In this document: positions 53,788 through 62,600 of the stretch, one piece after another
Position numbering within the stretch: position 1 is the first letter of the stretch
Layout of the letters: each line of letters opens with the position of its first letter
Source of the DNA: CAIQPV01 sp963719855
GTDB taxonomy: Bacteria; Pseudomonadota; Gammaproteobacteria; Burkholderiales; Gallionellaceae
NCBI GenBank assembly: GCA_963719855.1
Contig: CAVRDK010000004.1
Location: 620,001-684,000, forward strand
Direction of reading: 5' to 3'
DNA: 64,000 nucleotides
Notes under the pieces: model-generated
What the model saw: only the letters and a program-made list of their open reading frames with translations
What the model was told of the DNA's origin: nothing
Database searches by the model: none
Translations under genes and position numbers: made by a program

Positions 53788-55827
53788 ATGACTACGCAAA
53801 CCGCGACCTTACTGGTCATTGACGACAGCGAAGACGACCAGCATCTTTACCAGCGTGCTTTCAAGGATTATGCCTGTCACTTCAATCTGGTGATGGCTTC
53901 GTCAGCGGAGGTAGGGTTTACATACCTTGCTAAAGCAATGCCAAGCCTGATTCTTCTCGATTACAACCTTCCTGATATGGATGGACTTAGCTTCATTAAG
54001 AAATTGGCCAATTATTCTGACACCCCCATTCCCGTGATCATGCTGACCGGGGAAAGCAACGCGGCGGTGGCTGTTGAGGCCATGAAGAATGGAGTTGATG
54101 ATTACATTCTCAAGGATACCGAGGGACGTTACCTAATGCTGTTGCCGGGTGTGGCCGGGCATGTCTTGACTGCCCATGCACAACGCGAACAAAGCAAACA
54201 GTTGCAGAAGGAAACTGAGGTATTGGTTCATCGCAATCAGGCATTGATGCAAAACTCCATGGATGGTATCCATGTTATGGATATGAGCGGCAATATAGTG
54301 GAAGCCAATGACGCTTTTTGCGGTATGTTGGGTTATACCCAGGAAGAAATGGCAAATCTTAACGTGACTGATTGGGCCACTCAAAGGTCGGCTGAGGAAT
54401 TGCGTGAACGCTTCAAACAGCACATTGGCAAAAGCGAAAGATTTGAGACTGTAAATCGGCGCAAGGATGGGACGCTGATCGATGTTGAGATCAGCACCTC
54501 CGGTATGATGATCGATGAACAGCCTTTCATTTTTGCCTCCAGCCGCGACATCACCGAGCGCAAGAAGGCCGAAGCGATGTTAAAAAAGCACAAGCTGGTG
54601 ATTGAGAGCGCCAAAGATGGCTTTTGGGCGACCGATATGATGGGTAAATTGCTGGAGGCCAACAAAGCATACGCCAACATGTCAGGTTATTCGATTGACG
54701 AGTTGGTCGGGATGCACATCAGCCAACTTGATGCATATGATAAACCGGAAGATGTGGCAGCACGTGCAAAGAGAATTATCGCTCAGGGACATGAAGGTTT
54801 TGAGACGCGCCATCGCCACAAGGATGGACATCTATTTGATATTGAGGTATCCGTCACGTACATGCCGGAAATGCAGCAATTTTTTGTTTTCTGCCGTGAC
54901 ATCACTGAACGCAAGAAGAACTTCGAAGAATTGCAACTTGCCGCCAGCGTGTTCCACAACTCGGCGGAAGGCGTTTTGATCACGGATGCTGCCGGCACCA
55001 TTTTGTCGGTCAACCCAGCCTTCAGTGAGATTACTGGCTATACAGAAGAAGAGACGCTGGGACGCAAACCCAGCATGCTACGTTCCGACCGCCATGAACA
55101 GGAGTTCTTCCGCACGATGTGGAACTCTCTGGCCATGGAAGGTCGCTGGCAGGGTGAAATCTGGAACCGTAGGAAGGATGGTGAATCCTATCTTGAATGG
55201 CTTACCATCAACCGCATCGATGACAGCAATGGGATACCCATCCGTTACGTCTCGGTGTTTCACGACACAACAGAACTGTGGCGCAAGGACGAGCGAATCA
55301 GGCACCTAGCATTCCATGATGCACTTACCGGACTGCCCAACCGTGCCCTGATGCAGGATCGCTTACAGCATGCACTTGTGCGGGCGCAGCGCGAAAGAGG
55401 ACGTCTGTCGTTGACCTTCATCGACTTGGATCTCTTCAAGCGAGTCAACGATAACTTTGGACATGATATCGGCGACCTTCTGCTGCAAGAGGTGGCCGTA
55501 CGCATCAAGGGCCGACTGCGTGACATGGACACAGTGGCACGCATAGGTGGTGACGAATTTGTAGTGCTGATGGAAGACCTGAACGAAGCAGGGGATTGCG
55601 CCTGTTTGGCGCAGGAGTTGATTACCGAAATCTCGCGTCCAATGAGTTTGCGAGGTCATACCATCGAGGTTGGCGCCTCAATGGGTATGGCTTTCTTTCC
55701 GGAGGATGGAGCCAACATGGTCGAGTTGATGAAACGTGCCGACATGGCCATGTATGCGGCCAAGTCGGCTGGGCGCAACACCTATCGTTTCTTTCATCAA
55801 GACATGTTTAGAAATCCAACCAGCTGA
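53788..55827 (+). CDS. receiver-PAS-PAS-PAS-GGDEF diguanylate cyclase
   Basis: 679 residues from MTTQTATLLVIDDSEDDQ; upstream in-frame starts add only unstructured residues. The receiver domain has phosphoacceptor Asp58 (LLDYNLPDMDG). Three PAS domains follow (near 150, 275 and 395). The C-terminal GGDEF domain starts LAFHDALTGLPNRALMQDR and has the intact active site RIGGDEFVVL near 587. No EAL domain. It would make c-di-GMP in response to phosphorelay and PAS signals, fitting the PilZ protein nearby. Confidence 0.93.
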   Translation: MTTQTATLLVIDDSEDDQHLYQRAFKDYACHFNLVMASSAEVGFTYLAKAMPSLILLDYNLPDMDGLSFIKKLANYSDTPIPVIMLTGESNAAVAVEAMKNGVDDYILKDTEGRYLMLLPGVAGHVLTAHAQREQSKQLQKETEVLVHRNQALMQNSMDGIHVMDMSGNIVEANDAFCGMLGYTQEEMANLNVTDWATQRSAEELRERFKQHIGKSERFETVNRRKDGTLIDVEISTSGMMIDEQPFIFASSRDITERKKAEAMLKKHKLVIESAKDGFWATDMMGKLLEANKAYANMSGYSIDELVGMHISQLDAYDKPEDVAARAKRIIAQGHEGFETRHRHKDGHLFDIEVSVTYMPEMQQFFVFCRDITERKKNFEELQLAASVFHNSAEGVLITDAAGTILSVNPAFSEITGYTEEETLGRKPSMLRSDRHEQEFFRTMWNSLAMEGRWQGEIWNRRKDGESYLEWLTINRIDDSNGIPIRYVSVFHDTTELWRKDERIRHLAFHDALTGLPNRALMQDRLQHALVRAQRERGRLSLTFIDLDLFKRVNDNFGHDIGDLLLQEVAVRIKGRLRDMDTVARIGGDEFVVLMEDLNEAGDCACLAQELITEISRPMSLRGHTIEVGASMGMAFFPEDGANMVELMKRADMAMYAAKSAGRNTYRFFHQDMFRNPTS

Positions 55828-56314
55828 TAAATATTGAAATCAATCTGTTTATAAACTGTCTTGAGTTTTATAGCCACCTCAATTTACAAACTGCCGCTTT
55901 CAGCAGCACAGCTGATATTCAAAAGTCCATATTCTATAATCGCTATGGGTCGATACCGCTACTTGGCCAATGACCGGTTTCGGGCAGCGAATTTAGATGG
56001 TCTCGTGACCGCTTCGGGTTACTTTGAGTCAGTCAGGCTGGAAAGATCACTCCAATTTTAATGTCTCTTCTAGATCCCATAGCAGCCGTTTATTTTTGAT
56101 GAAAACTATCGGCTCGACCGGCCGAAATCTAACGGTTGATACTTTCGGCTTGAATTTTTGCTTTCAGAACCGCCATTCACCAAGCTCAGAAACGGTTTCG
56201 GAGTGGGCAGTCATTAAATTTTCATTCTAAATCTGGCGTGGGGTATTTTGAATCACGCGGAAAAACCCGCTCTTTCAAAATGTGAATAGCCTCATTCTAT
56301 GCCACGATTTAGGC
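55828..56314. other. intergenic region with spacer debris
   Basis: No gene. ACCGGTTTCGGGCAGCGAATTT (here a 20-base core: CGGTTTCGGGCAGCGAATTT) near 55973 is related to the debris near 48950. The region separates the signalling block from the integrase pair. Confidence 0.4.
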
Positions 56315-56554
56315 ATGGCTCCATGGCTCTCTGAAGATGAAATTAACGATTTGTGTTCGCCGCTGATTCAGCACGCAGCGCAGATTCGTTTCATCAGTAA
56401 ACTTGGTATCTTAGTGCGCAAAAAACCTAATGGCGCACCACTAGTCATGCGTAATCATTTCGATGAAGCAATGAGCCCAAAAGGCAAAGCCCGTAAGCCG
56501 ATTAAAACACAGCCAAATAAAGCCGCTTTGTCTTTAGCATACTCAAGGAGTTAA
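56315..56554 (+). CDS. DUF4224-domain protein (integrase companion)
   Basis: 79 residues from MAPWLSEDEINDLC; a GTG at 56282 is a possible earlier start. WLSEDEINDLCSPLIQHAAQIRF and VRKKPNGAPLVMRNHFDE are the DUF4224 pattern, seen in small proteins encoded just before phage integrases. It may act as an excision or regulatory factor. Its stop lies one base before the integrase ATG, and the AAGGAG of the integrase is inside its last codons. Confidence 0.8.
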   Translation: MAPWLSEDEINDLCSPLIQHAAQIRFISKLGILVRKKPNGAPLVMRNHFDEAMSPKGKARKPIKTQPNKAALSLAYSRS

Positions 56555-56555
56555 A

Positions 56556-57656
56556 ATGTCCCGTATGGCAGGCAGAAGAAAAAATAATCCGTTAGGTCTG
56601 GAACCCCGTGTCTATGCTAAGCATGGCGCGTTTTATTACGTCCACCGAGATGGGCGCTGGGAGAAGATCGGGAGCGATATTGAAAAAGCCAATGAGCGCG
56701 CCAAGCTGTACAACGACTCACGCGGTCTGTTCGGCACCATGTCCTACTGGCTGGATATGTTCATCGTTGATTGCGAGATTCGCGTGAAATCAGGCGGTCT
56801 CGCCCAGCGCACGCTTGAAGACTACAGCAAGGACATCGAACCGCTAAAGATATACTTCGCGCCACCCATGCTGCCAACTGACATCGAGCCGAACCATGTC
56901 CAGGACTACCTTGAGATCGGCGCTAAAAGCAATCGACCTGTTCGCGCCAATCGCGAGAAGGCTTGCCTGTCCTCCTGTCTATCCTGGCTCATCCGAACGG
57001 GTAGCGTGGACGGCCTGATCGTCAATCCATGCATGCGCGCCAGCGGCATCAAGCGCAATGCGGAAAGCAAGCGTGAACGTTACGTCGCACATGACGAATA
57101 CCGCGAGGTGTTCGCCGTCGCTCCACTGCAAGTGCAATCCATGATGGAGCTTACCTACCGGACGCTGCAGCGGCCGGAGAGCGACATGCTGGACTGGACG
57201 GTGGCCAACCTCGCCATGAAGGACGGAAAGCGTATCTTGCGAGTAAAACAGGGTAAGACAGGGAAGGTGGTTGACATCACTCTGTCGGAAGATCTTGACC
57301 GGCTGCTACGCAAACTCGTCGGGGACATTCCACGGATCGGAAGGCCGCTCATCTGCTGTAGTCGCGGGAGCTTAATTGGCCAGCGCTACACTTACGATGG
57401 CATCAGCTCCATGCTGAAACGCGCCATTGCCAAGGCGAATAAAGAGAGGGTAAAGAGAGGGGTTACAGAGAAGATCGCATCATTCGGGTTCCGTGACCTG
57501 AAAGGGAAGGGCGCGACCGATATGTGGCTATCCGGCGTGCCCATTGAAGAGATACAGCTGCTGTGTGGCCACGAAGATAAATCTACGACCGAGATCTACG
57601 TTAAGCAACGCTGGAGAGAAACGGCAGCGCCAAATATGGTGCGGATTGCTGTCTAA
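56556..57656 (+). CDS. int: phage-type tyrosine integrase of the island
   Basis: 366 residues. An N-terminal arm-binding region and SAM-like core-binding domain come first. The catalytic residues are Arg in TYRTLQRPESDML near 203, FRDLKGKGATDMW near 312 (where His-x-x-Arg is usually replaced in this phage subfamily), His in LCGHEDKSTTEIY near 338 and the Tyr of EIYVKQRW. It lies 120 bases from the right attachment site and is the evident enzyme for tRNA-Asn integration. Confidence 0.93.
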   Translation: MSRMAGRRKNNPLGLEPRVYAKHGAFYYVHRDGRWEKIGSDIEKANERAKLYNDSRGLFGTMSYWLDMFIVDCEIRVKSGGLAQRTLEDYSKDIEPLKIYFAPPMLPTDIEPNHVQDYLEIGAKSNRPVRANREKACLSSCLSWLIRTGSVDGLIVNPCMRASGIKRNAESKRERYVAHDEYREVFAVAPLQVQSMMELTYRTLQRPESDMLDWTVANLAMKDGKRILRVKQGKTGKVVDITLSEDLDRLLRKLVGDIPRIGRPLICCSRGSLIGQRYTYDGISSMLKRAIAKANKERVKRGVTEKIASFGFRDLKGKGATDMWLSGVPIEEIQLLCGHEDKSTTEIYVKQRWRETAAPNMVRIAV

Positions 57657-57775
57657 GATGGCGCTGGAAGCCAATAAAACCGAGGGGTAACCTTGCCAAA
57701 AACTCCGATTTATCTTAGACAGGGTCTATCGTTAAACGTAGGAACGGCATGCCTTCAGCCCGTTTCAGAGCGCCT

Positions 57776-57824
57776 GACTGTTAATCCGCAGGTCCCTGGT
57801 TCGAGTCCAGGTCGGGGAGCCAAA
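57776..57824 (+). other. right attachment site (3' part of tRNA-Asn)
   Basis: 49 bases identical to 12193-12241, from the anticodon stem through CCA. The 5' half of the tRNA is missing here, so it is not a functional gene. It marks the right end of the island. Confidence 0.9.
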
Positions 57825-57878
57825 TATATTTTATATTCATGCGGTTAGAATTAAATGGCATGCGTTCGCGTGCTTATA

Positions 57879-57904
57879 GGCCACCATTCGAAGTGGCCTT
57901 TTTG
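57879..57904 (+). terminator. terminator beyond the right attachment site
   Basis: Stem GGCCAC/GTGGCC followed by TTTTT. Probably the original chromosomal terminator of tRNA-Asn before the island entered. A related hairpin lies at 60857. Confidence 0.8.
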
Positions 57905-58177
57905 CATTTTTGGGATGGTTTCTGGGATCGTTATGCCAAAAACCCATGGGCCGGTATAGCCTCAACATCGTTGTCGTGTTCACCACCAATTGATCCTGCA
58001 TGCCTTTAGATTATGTTGTGCATAAATTGACTTCCCAAATGGCAAAATTATATGTCGGCAAAGATGCCAAATAGCCAAGCATGAATACCTTTATCTCTCG
58101 TGTTGAGTTTTTGCGTTTAAATCTGACCCGGGTGTTGCATCGAATTTTGACCCACCCTAAGTTTATATCTTAACGGT

Positions 58178-58954
58178 TCAGGTTGTGGATAGTTTTCTGG
58201 TTTTGCCCCCCTTTCCAGTTTGAGTCGAGCTGTTCTTAAAACGGTAACTATCGTTGCCGGTCTCAATGATGTGGCAGTGATGGGTAAGCCTGTCCAATAG
58301 TGCCGTCGTCATCTTTGGATCCCCAAACACGTTGCCCCATTCTGCAAAGCTCAGGTTGGTCGTTATCACAAGGCTTGTTCGCTCATAGAGCTTGCCGATG
58401 AAGTGAAACAGCAAAGCACCGCCTGCCTGGCTGAACGGCAAGTAGCCCAGTTCATCCAGAATCACCAAGTCGGCATACATCATTCGGCTGGCAAGTTGCC
58501 CCTGCTTGCCAGCGGCCTTCTCGAGTTCCAGCGTATTGACCAGTTCGATGGTCGAGAAGAAGCGCACCCGGCGGTGCTGATGCTGCACGGCCTGCACACC
58601 CAATGCAGTGGCAAGGTGTGTCTTGCCTGTGCCGGGGCCACCGACCAGCACTACGTTGTGCGCCTGATCCAGAAACTCACAGCGATGCAATTGGCGAATC
58701 AGTGCCTCATTCGCCTCGCTCTGGCTAAAGTCGAAGCTCGCCAGGTCGCGGTAGGCCGGGAACCTGGCTGCCTTCATCTGGTAGCCGATAGAGCGTACCT
58801 CACGCTCAGCCATCTCCGCTTTGATTAGAGTTCCCAGCATCTCCTGCGCATTCTGGTATGCAGGCGAATTCTGCCTGGCCAGTTCGTCGACGGCTTGCGC
58901 CATACCGTACAACTTGATCGCCTTGAGCGAGGTCATCATAGCTTCATGCTGCAT
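58178..58954 (-). CDS. istB: IS21 transposition helper ATPase IstB
   Basis: 258 residues from MQHEAMMTSLKAIKLYG, with GGGAGG upstream; longer in-frame starts would reach into istA. AAA+ ATPase: Walker A VLVGGPGTGKTHLATALG near 105-120, Walker B LVILDELGYLP, sensor region VITTNLSFAEWGNVFGD. IstB activates the IstA transposase and guides target choice. Overlaps istA by 11 bases. Confidence 0.95.
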   Translation of the reverse strand: MQHEAMMTSLKAIKLYGMAQAVDELARQNSPAYQNAQEMLGTLIKAEMAEREVRSIGYQMKAARFPAYRDLASFDFSQSEANEALIRQLHRCEFLDQAHNVVLVGGPGTGKTHLATALGVQAVQHQHRRVRFFSTIELVNTLELEKAAGKQGQLASRMMYADLVILDELGYLPFSQAGGALLFHFIGKLYERTSLVITTNLSFAEWGNVFGDPKMTTALLDRLTHHCHIIETGNDSYRFKNSSTQTGKGGKTRKLSTT

Positions 58955-60461
58955 GGCGCACCTCCCGTAGCTCATCATAGCGACTGACATTAGCCTGCGG
59001 TTCGACCATCAGCGTCAGCGGAGTATCAATGGGAGCTGGTGGTGCGGGCTCAATCAGCCGTTTGAGAAGATTGAGCACATGCTGCTTGGATGGCACACCG
59101 GCCTCCAAGGCCAACTCGACCGCCGCCAGCACCGCTGACTCATCATGTTGTAGAACCAGCGCCAGTATCTCAACCATCTCCCGATCACCGCCTTGGCGCT
59201 TGAGCAGAATGGCCTGCAATCGCTTGAAGGCATCAGGCAGCTCGGTGAACGGCGCACCATTGCGCAATGCGCCGGGTTTGCGCTGTAATACGCTCAGGTA
59301 ATGGCGCCAGTCATAAATGGTTCGCCCAATTGCAGGATTGCGTTGAATCAGCCGTGCATGTTCGGCAATAACCTGTGCCTCGGCCACAAACACCAGCCGG
59401 TCGGCATACACTCGAAGGCTGATCGGACGGTTGGCATAGGAGGCTGGTACGCTATAGCGGTTGCGTTCGAACGTGACCAGACAGGTCGGCGATACACGTT
59501 TGATATGTTCCACAAATCCGTCGAACGGACAGGGCAGCGCCATCAGGTAAGGGCGTTCGGCAGCATAAACATCGGCAACGCTGCGGTCAGGCTGCTCAGG
59601 ATGGGTAATCTCGCTCCAGAGTGATACACACCGCTGTTGCAACCAATCATTGAGTTCAGCCAAACTGCCGAATGTTGGTAACTGGTTCCATATGCGGTGA
59701 CGTGAATCCCGTACGTTCTTCTCAACTTGCCCCTTCTCCCAGCCGGATGCAGGATTACAGAACTCGGCATCGTACAGGTGGTGGCTCACCATGGCAGTGA
59801 AACGGATGTTGACATCACGCTGCTTGCCGCGTTTTACCTTATCCACGGCAGTCTTCATGTTGTCGTAGATGCCACGGGCAGGCACACCACCAAAGGTTGC
59901 GAAGGCATGGTTATGAGCATCGAACAGCATCTCGTGCGTCTGAAGCGGATAGGCACGCAAGAAGAATGCTCGGCTGTGGCTGAGCTTGAAGTGCGCAACT
60001 TGCAACTTGGTTCGTTCACCTGCTATGACCGCCCAGTCCTCGCTCCAGTCGAACTGAAATGCTTCTCCTGGTGCAAAAGTAAGTGGGATGAATGTGCCGC
60101 GACCAGCGGTCTTGGCCAGTTCCTGCTGCTCTTGCCGCCATCGCTTGGCAAAGGCTGCAACTCGGTCATAGGAACCGGTAAAGCCCAACTGCACCAAGTC
60201 TCGGTAAAGTTGTTTGAGACTACGTTTCTGTTTGCGTCCCTTGCTGGCCTCTGTCTTTAGCCATGCCGCCAGTTTGGCAGCATAGTCATCCAGCTTGCTC
60301 GGGGTCTTGCGTTTAGGATAATTCGGCTCAACAACTTCGTTGGACAAATACTTCCTGATGGTATTTCGAGCGATTCCGGTCTTGCGGACTATCTCTCGAA
60401 TCGGCATGTTATCGCGTAAATGCCAACGCCTGATGCTGCTTAATATCGCCACGTTGATCAC
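58944..60461 (-). CDS. istA: IS21 transposase IstA
   Basis: 505 residues with N-terminal helix-turn-helix (MPIREIVRKTGIARNTIRKY) and an RNase H-like DDE core: first Asp in FQFDWSEDWAVI, second in RGIYDNMKTAVDKV, Glu in WEKGQVEKNVRDSR. C-terminal beta-barrel with RNRYSVPASYANRPISLRVY. All catalytic positions are intact, so the element may still be mobile. Confidence 0.95.
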   Translation of the reverse strand: MINVAILSSIRRWHLRDNMPIREIVRKTGIARNTIRKYLSNEVVEPNYPKRKTPSKLDDYAAKLAAWLKTEASKGRKQKRSLKQLYRDLVQLGFTGSYDRVAAFAKRWRQEQQELAKTAGRGTFIPLTFAPGEAFQFDWSEDWAVIAGERTKLQVAHFKLSHSRAFFLRAYPLQTHEMLFDAHNHAFATFGGVPARGIYDNMKTAVDKVKRGKQRDVNIRFTAMVSHHLYDAEFCNPASGWEKGQVEKNVRDSRHRIWNQLPTFGSLAELNDWLQQRCVSLWSEITHPEQPDRSVADVYAAERPYLMALPCPFDGFVEHIKRVSPTCLVTFERNRYSVPASYANRPISLRVYADRLVFVAEAQVIAEHARLIQRNPAIGRTIYDWRHYLSVLQRKPGALRNGAPFTELPDAFKRLQAILLKRQGGDREMVEILALVLQHDESAVLAAVELALEAGVPSKQHVLNLLKRLIEPAPPAPIDTPLTLMVEPQANVSRYDELREVRHAA

Positions 60462-60639
60462 TCCTGTTTACTCCCGCTCAAATATTGAGCAGGACAGTAT
60501 CTATACGTGGGTCAAATTTGGATGCAATTTATTGCATTAGGTGGGTCAAATTTATGTGCAAAAACTCACTGCGGAGTTATCGGGCTGGAGAGGGATGAGA
60601 CAGTGAACTCATACAAATCGAAACTTCTGTGAGCGTTCT

Positions 60640-60722
60640 ATCTGGCGATCCCGCTATCATTGGGTGTGACCCATTAGACCGGTAACTTTGCGTCCCTACC
60701 TTTCGATAGGTTTGCCTTTGGC
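60640..60722 (-). promoter_or_regulatory. c-di-GMP-I (GEMM) riboswitch
   Basis: On the minus strand the RNA reads GGCAAACCUAUCGAAAGGUA then GGGACGCAAAGUUACCGG, UCUAA, and later AUGAUAGCGGGAUCGCC. This follows the GEMM-I aptamer: the conserved GCAAACC, a P1 stem with GAAA tetraloop, GACGCAAAG, CCGG.CUAA, and the receptor strand UAGCGGG. A promoter lies just upstream. The next gene on this strand is istA of the IS21 element; the original controlled gene is not seen. Confidence 0.78.
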
Positions 60723-60743
60723 AGATTCGTGTATTCAGAATAT

Positions 60744-60772
60744 ATCGTATTAAATGGTGAGAGTTGAGTCAA
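60744..60772 (-). promoter_or_regulatory. sigma-70 promoter of the riboswitch transcript
   Basis: On the minus strand TTGACT (60772-60767) and TACGAT (60749-60744) are exactly 17 bases apart, and the predicted start lies about 15-20 bases before the aptamer. Confidence 0.68.
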
Positions 60773-60856
60773 GTTTTTATCGTTTTTCAATGCCAACATA
60801 ATTTTAGAAAAAGGCACTTGCGAATATCGCCTTATCTTATCGACACTCAATTCACT

Positions 60857-60915
60857 TAGGTCACCATTCGGGGTGGCCTTATTTGCATTCTGGGTCAATT
60901 TTTGGGATCGCTATA
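60857..60915 (+). repeat. diverged copy of the terminator region at 57878
   Basis: AGGTCACCATTCGGGGTGGC and the following TTTGCATT and TTGGGATCG segments match 57878-57935 over about 57 bases with roughly a quarter of positions changed. The IS21 element and riboswitch lie between the two copies. Confidence 0.7.
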
Positions 60916-60948
60916 TTGAAACTACGCGAGTTTCACGTTAACCGGATA

Positions 60949-61494
60949 TCACACCCGCGCGGGTTCGAAGCTCGCATCCAGATTCAGGTCGTCGCAGTAA
61001 TCGAGGAAATTTCCACGCAAGGTGGGAATGTGAACGTCAGCATGAATACCCACCGTCATGGTGACGGAAAACATGGGTGTGCCGGTGTGCGGCGCAGGAT
61101 AGGTGTCGGTCTGGAGTTCCTCGATATTGATACCGTTTTTGGAGAAGAAAGCGGATAGATTGCGAACGATGCCGGGATGATCCATGGCCACCACATCTAC
61201 GGTATAAGGAATTACTGGTTTCGTCCGATCCCGTTTCTGGGTTCGTTTGTGAATAATAGTGAGTCCTAACTGATCGCCCAGCAGCCCCATTTGCCCCTCA
61301 AGCTTGGAAAGTGCGTTCCATGGCCCGGAAAGCAGCATGATCAGGGCAAACTGTCCGCCCAATACGGCCATGCGGCTTTCTTCGATATTGCAACCGCTCT
61401 CGGTAATCTTGCTCGAAAGCTGATCGACGAGACCTACCTTATCTTCTCCGGAAGCGGTGATTACCAGATAATCATTTTGAGCGTCTATTGTCAT
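60949..61494 (-). CDS. ACT-domain regulator, GcvR-like
   Basis: 181 residues with two ACT domains: VITASGEDKVGLVDQLSSKI near the N-terminus and VVAMDHPGIVRNLSAFFSKN in the second half. This is the arrangement of GcvR, the glycine cleavage system repressor partner; related two-ACT proteins also occur as stand-alone amino-acid sensors. No gcv genes are in the window. Its upstream region is shared with the divergent small gene at 61701. Confidence 0.8.
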   Translation of the reverse strand: MTIDAQNDYLVITASGEDKVGLVDQLSSKITESGCNIEESRMAVLGGQFALIMLLSGPWNALSKLEGQMGLLGDQLGLTIIHKRTQKRDRTKPVIPYTVDVVAMDHPGIVRNLSAFFSKNGINIEELQTDTYPAPHTGTPMFSVTMTVGIHADVHIPTLRGNFLDYCDDLNLDASFEPARV

Positions 61495-61700
61495 GGTTTG
61501 CTGAAATGAAAAAGTTATATAAGCTTAAGTGTAATACCCCAAACGATAATGTGCCAGTGAGAACTGGAGTGCATTACCCCCGGCAAGCCCTATTCAAACT
61601 GCCATTTCCAGATTGATACATAATGAATTCAGGGGGATTTCATATTTCTGTCATGTGGTTCCCTTATACTTTGCCAGGTTTTTTTGGAAAAAGGCATGGA

Positions 61701-61880
61701 ATGAAAAACAGGGAAAGAAATATGGAAGATATTATCAGTCAGCAAATTTCAGCCGCCATTGATGCACTCTGTCAGGCAAGAGCCACGCTGGCAAGCGAGG
61801 ATATCCACCTTCATCTGGATAAGGCCGTCTCGTTCATTCACGATATTCAGTTCAATGTACTTTCTTTAAGGACAGACTAA
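61701..61880 (+). CDS. small hypothetical helical protein
   Basis: 59 residues from the ATG at 61701; a start at 61722 (MEDIISQQ) with GGGAAAG upstream is equally likely. Helical: ISAAIDALCQARATLASEDI and HLHLDKAVSFIHDIQFNVL. It converges on phoU with 12 bases between stops. No family recognised. Confidence 0.55.
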   Translation: MKNRERNMEDIISQQISAAIDALCQARATLASEDIHLHLDKAVSFIHDIQFNVLSLRTD

Positions 61881-61892
61881 CTGCCAAGCTGC

Positions 61893-62600
61893 CTACAGGG
61901 CTTTTCTCTCAATTTCTTCAATTGATGCGTGGCGCACGTCATATCCCGTTACCATGAATATTACGTATTCAGATATATTTTTGGCGTGGTCGCCTATGCG
62001 TTCAATTGCCTTGGCCACAAAAAGAAAATCCAGTGCTGTGGAAATGGATCGCGGGTCTTCCAGCATATGGCATATCAGATTGCGAGTGATAAAATTGTAT
62101 TCCTCATTGACCTTGTTATCTTGCCGGATTACCTGAGTGGCGATGCTCGCATCCGACTTGGTAAAGGCTTCCATTGCGTTATCCGCCATGCTTAATGCCA
62201 AGCTGGCGCAGTGGCTTATATCGACGGAACGGGGCAGGTTGAGTCCCCTATGCTGAAAAAGCATTTCCGCCCTGCGCGCAATCAGTTCCGCCTGGTCGCC
62301 TATCCGTTCAAGATCGGTAGTGATTTTTAATACCGTCAGTATCGTCCGCAGGTCAACAGCTTCGGGTTGACGCTGTGCGAGAACCAGATTGCACTTCCGG
62401 TCAATCTCGACTTCCAGGCTGTTGACCTGATAACCCAAATCCAGCACCCGCCTCATCAAGGCCGTATCGCCGCTATTCAAACTATCCATGGCGAGCCGAA
62501 ACTGTTGCCTGACCAGCCCACCCATTTGCACAACGCCATCTATTAACGCATCAAGCTCAAGATCAAATCGCCTGGAAGTATGTTCGCCAGTTGTCACCAT
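61893..62600 (-). CDS. phoU: phosphate signalling regulator PhoU
   Basis: 235 residues, two three-helix repeats. The metal-binding motifs are TDLERIGDQAELIARR in the first repeat and KAIERIGDHAKNISEYV in the second, with the E.x.x.D spacing of PhoU. It restrains the PhoR kinase and the Pst transporter when phosphate is sufficient. pst genes are not next to it here. Confidence 0.95.
   Translation of the reverse strand: MVTTGEHTSRRFDLELDALIDGVVQMGGLVRQQFRLAMDSLNSGDTALMRRVLDLGYQVNSLEVEIDRKCNLVLAQRQPEAVDLRTILTVLKITTDLERIGDQAELIARRAEMLFQHRGLNLPRSVDISHCASLALSMADNAMEAFTKSDASIATQVIRQDNKVNEEYNFITRNLICHMLEDPRSISTALDFLFVAKAIERIGDHAKNISEYVIFMVTGYDVRHASIEEIERKAL

Larger units (their letters stand above)
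12193..57824. mobile_element. genomic island integrated at tRNA-Asn (~45.6 kb)
   Basis: The 3' part of tRNA-Asn plus flanking bases (49 bp, 12193-12241) recurs without mismatch at 57776-57824. A tyrosine integrase with its DUF4224 partner lies just inside the right copy. The interior is rich in accessory genes, recombinases, restriction-modification, broken transposons and non-coding stretches, unlike the flanks. No conjugation or phage structural genes are seen, so it is either a non-self-transmissible integrative element or a decayed one, and it may be several nested insertions. Confidence 0.85.
58104..60568 (-). mobile_element. IS21-family insertion sequence
   Basis: istA and istB in overlapping order, flanked by imperfect 25-bp terminal inverted repeats: GAGTTTTTGCGTTTAAAT at the left and, read inward from the right, GAGTTTTTGCACATAAAT, both continuing to TGACCC. 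Internal GGTGGGTCAAATT repeats near each end are the multiple binding sites usual for IS21. I see no convincing target duplication. The element looks intact and faces away from the GEMM riboswitch that lies just upstream. Confidence 0.9.

Noticed and set aside
57776..57824. Second tRNA-Asn gene
   Set aside because: Only the 3' part is present; the acceptor 5' strand and D arm are missing, so it is an attachment-site copy.
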